Shown here piece after piece: positions 36,730-41,104 of a stretch of DNA of 41,104 nt. Within the stretch, counting starts at the first letter, position 1. Every line of letters starts with the position of its first letter. The stretch comes from Deltaproteobacteria bacterium (lineage in GTDB: Bacteria > Desulfobacterota_D > UBA1144 > Nemesobacterales > Nemesobacteraceae). The stretch covers positions 1 through 41,104 of the forward strand of contig JAJCZR010000053.1 of assembly GCA_029262295.1 (NCBI GenBank), given 5' to 3'. Below the pieces are notes generated by a model that saw only the letters and a list, made by a program, of their open reading frames with translations, had not been told where the DNA came from and ran no database searches. The translations under genes were made by a program, and so were the position numbers.

Positions 36730-37920
36730 ATGATTAAATCATGTGATTTTTTAATAATAGGCGGAGGAATTATTGGGTTAACAGTTGCAAACGAACTGAT
36801 TTTGCGTGGTTTCTCAAATATTGCCATAATCGAAAAAGAAGATGAGCTTGGAAAACACGCAAGTGGAAGAAATAGCGGTGTCCTTCATGCTGGCATCTAT
36901 TATTCTCCAGATTCCTTGAAAGCTAAATATTGCATGCAGGGCAACAACCTTCTTACAGAGTTTTGTAAAAATAATAAGCTCAATTTACATAAATGTGGAA
37001 AAGTAATAGTTGCAGATTCAAAAGAAAAACTAAAGGGGCTTGAAGAACTAAAAAAAAGAGCCGACAAAAATGGAGTTGAGGCACGATTTATAGATCCAAA
37101 AGAACTGTGGGAGATTGAACCACACGCCTACACATTGGAAAAGGCTATTTATTCACCAAAAACCGCTGTGTTTGATCCTCTCGAGATACTTAAGGCACTC
37201 AACAAAAAGATCAAAACCAAAGAAGATTGTTCGATAAGTCTTAATACTGCTTTCATATCAATAACGAATAACTCTGAGGTATTAACCAATCATGGCAAAA
37301 TTAAATATAAATTTCTAATAAATGCTGCAGGCAATTATGCAGAGAAGATAGCTCACAAATTTAAAATAGGTTTAAATTACAAATCTATTCCATTTCTTGG
37401 AACTTATACCGAGCTTTCAGAACAAAGTTCACATCTGGTAAATGGAAATATATATCCCGTTCCTGATGCCAGAAACCCTTTTTTGGGAGTTCATTTCACT
37501 AAAGGAATTGATGGTAAAGTCTATATAGGGCCAACCGCAATCCCGGTATTTGGAAGAGAGAGTTACAGTTTGTTTGAGAACTTATCATCTGAATCACTCT
37601 CATTTCTTTACCGAGATGTACTGATGCTTCTCAAAAGCGCACCTTTCAGATCAAATGCAATATCTGAAGTAAAAAAGTATTTTGGAAAATATCTTTATCA
37701 AGAGTGCAAAAAACTCATTCCAGATCTAAAAAAAGAAGATATTCTGGCATCAAACAAAGCCGGAATCAGGGCGCAACTTGTAGACTGGGACAAAAAAGAG
37801 CTGGTAATGGATTTTGTTGTTGAGAAGAAAGAAAACAGCGTCCATATATTAAACGCAGTTTCCCCTGCATTTTCCTCTTCAATGTCATTTGCAAAATATG
37901 TTGTTGATCAGGTTGTTTAG
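36730..37920 (+). CDS. lhgO: L-2-hydroxyglutarate oxidase
   Basis: A 396-residue FAD enzyme of the DAO family that oxidises L-2-hydroxyglutarate to 2-oxoglutarate and passes electrons to the membrane quinone pool. The FAD dinucleotide motif GGGIIG is at 11-16. The LhgO-specific stretch SGRNSGVLHAGIYY near residue 46 and the C-terminal KAGIRAQLVD near 345 support this over other DAO members. It lies alone on the plus strand, convergent with the downstream flavoprotein. Confidence 0.88.
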   Translation: MIKSCDFLIIGGGIIGLTVANELILRGFSNIAIIEKEDELGKHASGRNSGVLHAGIYYSPDSLKAKYCMQGNNLLTEFCKNNKLNLHKCGKVIVADSKEKLKGLEELKKRADKNGVEARFIDPKELWEIEPHAYTLEKAIYSPKTAVFDPLEILKALNKKIKTKEDCSISLNTAFISITNNSEVLTNHGKIKYKFLINAAGNYAEKIAHKFKIGLNYKSIPFLGTYTELSEQSSHLVNGNIYPVPDARNPFLGVHFTKGIDGKVYIGPTAIPVFGRESYSLFENLSSESLSFLYRDVLMLLKSAPFRSNAISEVKKYFGKYLYQECKKLIPDLKKEDILASNKAGIRAQLVDWDKKELVMDFVVEKKENSVHILNAVSPAFSSSMSFAKYVVDQVV

Positions 37921-37934
37921 TATCTTTACTCTGG

Positions 37935-37956
37935 ATCCCTGATCGGAGTCAGGGAT
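37935..37956. repeat. Palindromic repeat between convergent genes
   Basis: ATCCCTGA (37935-37942) and TCAGGGAT (37949-37956) form a perfect 8-bp stem with loop TCGGAG. The surrounding TGGATCCCTGA...TCAGGGATGACA resembles dispersed palindromic elements found between genes in many bacteria. It may also act as a bidirectional terminator, though T-tracts are weak. Confidence 0.6.
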
Positions 37957-37969
37957 GACAAGATATAAA

Positions 37970-39169
37970 TCACACATTAATAGCAAACTTGCGGGTAGAT
38001 TGCCTCAGAAATTCTTTGATAAGCACATTTCTAAGATTTGGGCTTTTAAATATTTTGAGAACAGCATCTTTGTGCCAGTCAAACTTTCCACTCTCAGAAA
38101 TAAAATCCAATATCTGGTCTTCTTTTGCAGCATCAAAAAGCTGATTTATCTGATAGTCATTGAGCTTTGAATAAAACTTGTGAAAAAATTCGCCAAATTT
38201 TATTTCCTTTGAGAAACTGTTATTAATTAACTTTTGGTATTTGGAGAGAAATTTTTCATCAAACCTTTTTTCTTTAAAAGCTTCTGTTATCAGGCCTGAG
38301 GCAATTTCAGCACTTATCAGTCCGTAGTAAATTCCACCGCCTGTGGTTGTCTTTATCAGACCTGCAGCTTCGCCCACAGCTACAACTCTGTTTGAATAAT
38401 TCTTTTTTATTTGTCCGAAAGATATGCCTCTTCTATTTATTTTAAGGCTATCTGAGTAAGAAAGCTTTTCTTTACCAAGCTTTTTTAAAGTGTAGTTAAA
38501 ACAATCGATGGGATTATCTTTTGTCATCACCCCTATTTTAAGATTTCCATTTGAAAGAGGGATTCCCCAGCTAAAAAATCCATCTGAGAATTTATTTCCC
38601 CAAAAAAGGTTTAGTTTTTTTACTTCCGGAGCTTTTATCTCAGCCTGTATCCCTTTTAAAATATTCTTAGGCCTTCCCATACCAAGTGAATTTTGAAGGT
38701 TAAAACTTACCCCTGTGGCAATAACAATCAGAGCTGCTCTAACTGTTTTAATTTCATCTTTAGCCTTTATTTTTACTTCAGCATACTCTTTCGTATTTTT
38801 TATTGATATTACCTTTGAGTTATTAAAAATCGAAGTGCCATTTTGGACTGCCGATTTTCCAAGCTCGGAATCAAATAGTTTTCTGTTAACAACAACCACA
38901 TCCTCTTCAGGATGTTCATAATCAATATTATTGCCGGAAGGAGAATGCAAGACCGCCTCTTTAAGTGAGCCAACTATTGCAGAACCGGGAAAATTGTATC
39001 TGCTAAATGCCTCTTTACTTACAACACCCGAGCAAACAACGTTATCCCCTATTGCAGACTCTTTATCAAAGAGTGCAACAGAAAGACCTTGCTTTGAAAG
39101 CAAGCTTGAGGTGAAAAGACCACTCGGACCTCCACCCACTATCACTACATCATAACTATTCTTTAACAA
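37970..39169 (-). CDS. Geranylgeranyl reductase family FAD oxidoreductase
   Basis: A 399-residue flavoprotein of the geranylgeranyl-reductase (GGR) group. It has FAD motif GGGPSG at 12-17, CSGVVS near 47, a WGIPLSNG segment in the substrate region near 200 (GGR proteins usually show an aromatic-x-FP motif), and GEAAGLIKTTTGGGIYY near 265. GGR enzymes hydrogenate isoprenoid chains of quinones, chlorophyll or lipids; the substrate here is unknown. The start is uncertain: TTG at 39169, or ATT at 39175, which sits 7 bases after AAGGGA. Confidence 0.82.
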   Translation of the reverse strand: MLKNSYDVVIVGGGPSGLFTSSLLSKQGLSVALFDKESAIGDNVVCSGVVSKEAFSRYNFPGSAIVGSLKEAVLHSPSGNNIDYEHPEEDVVVVNRKLFDSELGKSAVQNGTSIFNNSKVISIKNTKEYAEVKIKAKDEIKTVRAALIVIATGVSFNLQNSLGMGRPKNILKGIQAEIKAPEVKKLNLFWGNKFSDGFFSWGIPLSNGNLKIGVMTKDNPIDCFNYTLKKLGKEKLSYSDSLKINRRGISFGQIKKNYSNRVVAVGEAAGLIKTTTGGGIYYGLISAEIASGLITEAFKEKRFDEKFLSKYQKLINNSFSKEIKFGEFFHKFYSKLNDYQINQLFDAAKEDQILDFISESGKFDWHKDAVLKIFKSPNLRNVLIKEFLRQSTRKFAINV

Positions 39170-39207
39170 ATTAATGAATTAGTCCCTTGAGGAATGTTTT
39201 CCAATTA

Positions 39208-39237
39208 ATAATAATCAGTAAAAATGTTATTAGTCAA
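39208..39237 (-). promoter_or_regulatory. Promoter of the GGR-family gene
   Basis: On the minus strand TTGACT (complement of 39232-39237), 18 bases, then TATTAT (complement of 39208-39213). Both are 5/6 to consensus. The predicted leader is about 30 bases. Confidence 0.5.
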
Positions 39238-39344
39238 TTTGATAATAATTTTACTGCAATTTACTTGAAAAATCAGATTTATAGAATTAAATATTAGGTG
39301 ATTTTGCTACCTTCAATAAACTATCGTCAATAAGGATACCCCAA

Positions 39345-40637
39345 ATGCCTGAACTGAGAGTTATAAGAAAATATGTAGAAAGAGAAGACTCACATACACT
39401 GAAATCCTACGTTTCGTCCGGTGGCTACGCTGCTTTAAATAAAGCCCTGAAGATGGACACTGAAGAGATAATTGAGATTGTAAAAAAATCCGGCCTCAGG
39501 GGAAGGGGTGGAGCAGGATTCCCTGCTGGCATTAAGTGGAGTTTTGTACCTAAAGATTCTAAAAAGCCCGTTTATCTTTGTTGTAATGCAGATGAAAGTG
39601 AACCTGGAAGTTTTAAAGACAGGGAGATTCTCGAGAAAGATCCCCATCAGATGATAGAAGGAATTATTATTGCCTGCTACGCAATAAATTCCCATAAAGC
39701 TTATATCTATATAAGGGGTGAAATGCCTTATGGTGCCGCGCAGATTGAAAATGCAATAAAAGAAGCCTATCAAAGAGGTTATCTTGGACAGAACATTTTG
39801 AACTCTGGTTTTGATATTGATATTTCCCTATACAGAGGAGCAGGAGCTTATATTTGTGGTGAGGAAACAGGACTTCTTGAATCAATTGAAGGTAAAAAAG
39901 GTGAGCCCAGGCCAAAACCTCCTTTTCCAGCTCAAATAGGATTGTTTGGTTGTCCGACTATTATTAACAATGTTGAAACACTTGCTTGCGTTCCACACAT
40001 AATTAATAACGGGCCCGAGTGGTTTGCGGAAATTGGTACACCTAAAAACACAGGAACAAAAATCTACGGGCTCAGCGGTTGTATAAACAATCCGGGTCTA
40101 TACGAACTCCCTCTTGGAATTACAGCACAAGAGCTTATTGATGAGTATGGTGGAGGAACCATTGGTGGCAAAAAAATCAAAGCAATTTCCCCGGGAGGTT
40201 CGTCTTCAGCAATCCTTACTGCAGACCAGCTTGATCTTAAACTCGACTTTGATACTATGGCCGAAGTGGGCTCAATGCTTGGCACCGCAGGAGTTACTGT
40301 AATAGATGAAAGTGTAAGTATGGTAAAAGTTGCCCAGAACCTTGCTCACTTTTATCGTGATGAATCATGCGGACAGTGCGTTCAGTGCAGGGAAGGCACA
40401 TGGTGGCTTGAAAAAATGCTCCGCGAGATAGATGAAGGAAAAGGATCAATGGAGTATATAGATATTATTCTTGATGCCTGCTCTCAAATGAGGGGAACAA
40501 CAATTTGCGCCCTCGCAGATGGCTGTGCAATGCCTGTGGCATCAATTGTTACAAAGTTCAGGGATGAGTTTGAAGAACATATAAAAACCGGGCAATCTCC
40601 TGCCGAAAGAAAACACTATATGGGAGATTGGGCCTAA
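39345..40637 (+). CDS. nuoF: NADH-quinone oxidoreductase subunit F
   Basis: A 430-residue NADH-binding flavin and Fe-S subunit of complex I. GRGGAGFP (53-60) belongs to the NADH/FMN site, and a second glycine-rich stretch RGAGAYICGEETG lies near 164-176. The [4Fe-4S] cluster N3 ligands are Cys342, Cys345, Cys348 and Cys388, the expected CxxCxxC-x39-C. FMN accepts hydride from NADH and the cluster passes electrons on. No nuoE or nuoG lies beside it, so it is either a stand-alone gene or a split complex I locus. Confidence 0.96.
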   Translation: MPELRVIRKYVEREDSHTLKSYVSSGGYAALNKALKMDTEEIIEIVKKSGLRGRGGAGFPAGIKWSFVPKDSKKPVYLCCNADESEPGSFKDREILEKDPHQMIEGIIIACYAINSHKAYIYIRGEMPYGAAQIENAIKEAYQRGYLGQNILNSGFDIDISLYRGAGAYICGEETGLLESIEGKKGEPRPKPPFPAQIGLFGCPTIINNVETLACVPHIINNGPEWFAEIGTPKNTGTKIYGLSGCINNPGLYELPLGITAQELIDEYGGGTIGGKKIKAISPGGSSSAILTADQLDLKLDFDTMAEVGSMLGTAGVTVIDESVSMVKVAQNLAHFYRDESCGQCVQCREGTWWLEKMLREIDEGKGSMEYIDIILDACSQMRGTTICALADGCAMPVASIVTKFRDEFEEHIKTGQSPAERKHYMGDWA

Positions 40638-40646
40638 CTCCGAAAT

Positions 40647-40787
40647 ATGAACAAAGAAAATCTTCTTCTTATCCTAAAAATTATTTTTATTGCATCAATT
40701 CTCGTTTTAGTTCCACTCACACTTATGCTTCCTGAAAAAGACCTTACGAGCCTTATTCTTATCTTTGAGAAAATCGACTGGTTTTAA
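40647..40787 (+). CDS. 46-residue single-helix membrane peptide after nuoF
   Basis: ATG at 40647 opens a 46-codon frame ending TAA at 40785-40787, 9 bases after nuoF. The peptide begins MNKENLLLILK, has one hydrophobic helix (about residues 5-27), then a short amphipathic tail ending KIDWF. No family is recognised and no strong Shine-Dalgarno is seen. Its spacing to nuoF and membrane-like composition favour a real gene, but chance cannot be excluded. Confidence 0.45.
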   Translation: MNKENLLLILKIIFIASILVLVPLTLMLPEKDLTSLILIFEKIDWF

Positions 40788-40806
40788 CTAAAGAGAACTT
40801 TTAAAT

Positions 40807-40844
40807 CCTCCGCACCGTAAATAATTATTAGTTTATAACGGAGG
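40807..40844 (+). promoter_or_regulatory. Hairpin sequestering a Shine-Dalgarno
   Basis: CCTCCG (40807-40812) is perfectly complementary to CGGAGG (40839-40844), which contains the ribosome binding site of the next gene, with a 26-base AT-rich loop. An internal alternative pair, CCGT (40815-40818) with ACGG (40838-40841), competes for the same bases. This could be a translational switch, such as a thermometer or attenuator, by inference. Confidence 0.4.
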
Positions 40845-40849
40845 TATTT

Positions 40850-41026
40850 ATGGCAAGTTGTGCACTTTGTGGAAAAGAAGTCGATTCAGTAACACATATT
40901 GCTGAACATTGGTTAATCAATAACATAAAAGAAGACCATCCAGAATGGGTTGAAAAGGATGGGAGCTGCAAAAAATGTATTGATTACTACAAAAGCCTTG
41001 ATGATGTTGTAGAAAAAAGGGATTAG
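40850..41026 (+). CDS. 58-residue CxxC/CxxC zinc-ribbon-like protein
   Basis: ATG at 40850 gives 58 codons to TAG at 41024-41026, preceded by GGAGG five bases upstream. The protein starts MASCALCGKEVDSVTHI. It has Cys4 and Cys7 near the start and Cys40 and Cys43 in SCKKCIDYY, a CxxC-x32-CxxC layout suited to one zinc ion. Between them is a His, Trp and Asn-rich helix. No family is recognised; nucleic-acid or protein binding is possible. Confidence 0.7.
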   Translation: MASCALCGKEVDSVTHIAEHWLINNIKEDHPEWVEKDGSCKKCIDYYKSLDDVVEKRD

Positions 41027-41034
41027 TTTCTTTG

Positions 41035-41104
41035 CGTCATTCTGAACTCGTTTCAGAATCTATGTCTGTCATACCTTACTTGACTGTACTGAGCTTGTAG
41101 AATG
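41035..41104. repeat. Dispersed-type palindromic repeat at window end
   Basis: ATTCTGAA (41039-41046) and TTCAGAAT (41052-41059) form a perfect 8-bp stem with loop CTCGT. The following stretch (41067-41104) reads like further dispersed palindromic sequence and is cut by the window edge. It is non-coding and follows the zinc-ribbon-like gene. Confidence 0.5.

Noticed and set aside
1-41104. CRISPR array, insertion sequence or prophage
   Set aside because: No regularly spaced repeats, transposase, integrase or phage structural genes are seen, and every large frame has a housekeeping or envelope function.

Overview
This is an AT-rich (roughly one third G+C by eye), gene-dense stretch of a bacterial chromosome. 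Nothing in it looks like phage, plasmid, insertion sequence, CRISPR array, rRNA or tRNA. The host is Gram-negative: there is an outer-membrane porin, several lipoproteins, and periplasmic cytochrome and flavin proteins. It is rod-shaped (mreBCD-mrdA-rodA) and respires oxygen (caa3-type oxidase, NuoF, heme A synthesis). It also stores glycogen. The content would fit a deltaproteobacterial, Desulfobacterota or Dadabacteria-like lineage, but that is a weak inference from gene content only.

Layout. (1) 1-4399: a truncated MetX-like alpha/beta hydrolase, a DUF389 membrane protein, thioredoxin reductase (all minus), then a divergent YgfZ folate-binding protein. (2) 4508-9786: the rod-shape operon mreB-mreC-mreD-mrdA-rodA, mostly with overlapping genes. 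(3) 10018-16181: a complete aerobic terminal oxidase operon. It runs SCO copper chaperone, coxB with a fused cytochrome c domain, coxA (YSHPxVY, type A2), coxC, a small subunit IV, ctaA, ctaB. The SCO gene appears to need a one-base correction in a run of nine T to regain its signal peptide. (4) 16178-26295: a glycogen cluster. glgB-glgX-malQ-glgA read on the minus strand, glgP diverges from them, and a free-standing CBM48 glycogen-binding protein converges on glgP. glgC is not in the window.

(5) 26480-32766: an envelope redox and metal module. It holds an ApbE lipoprotein (flavin transferase), a four-helix membrane protein with intramembrane histidines, a secreted FMN-binding protein with an ApbE-type flavinylation motif, a coiled-coil porin, a cytochrome c-FTR1 iron permease fusion and a small lipoprotein. 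I read it as a possible flavin-assisted iron reduction and uptake route. This is the most interesting accessory region, and the interpretation is inference.

(6) 32918-36632: tig-clpP-clpX, with carD converging. (7) 36730-39169: L-2-hydroxyglutarate oxidase and a geranylgeranyl-reductase-family flavoprotein, convergent across a short palindromic repeat. (8) 39345-41104: nuoF, a 46-residue membrane peptide, and a 58-residue CxxC/CxxC protein whose ribosome binding site lies in a predicted hairpin. A dispersed-type palindromic repeat then runs off the window edge.

Convergent genes overlap at their stop codons twice (ctaB/glgA and glgP/CBM48), and several starts are TTG or GTG. These features suggest a compact genome.
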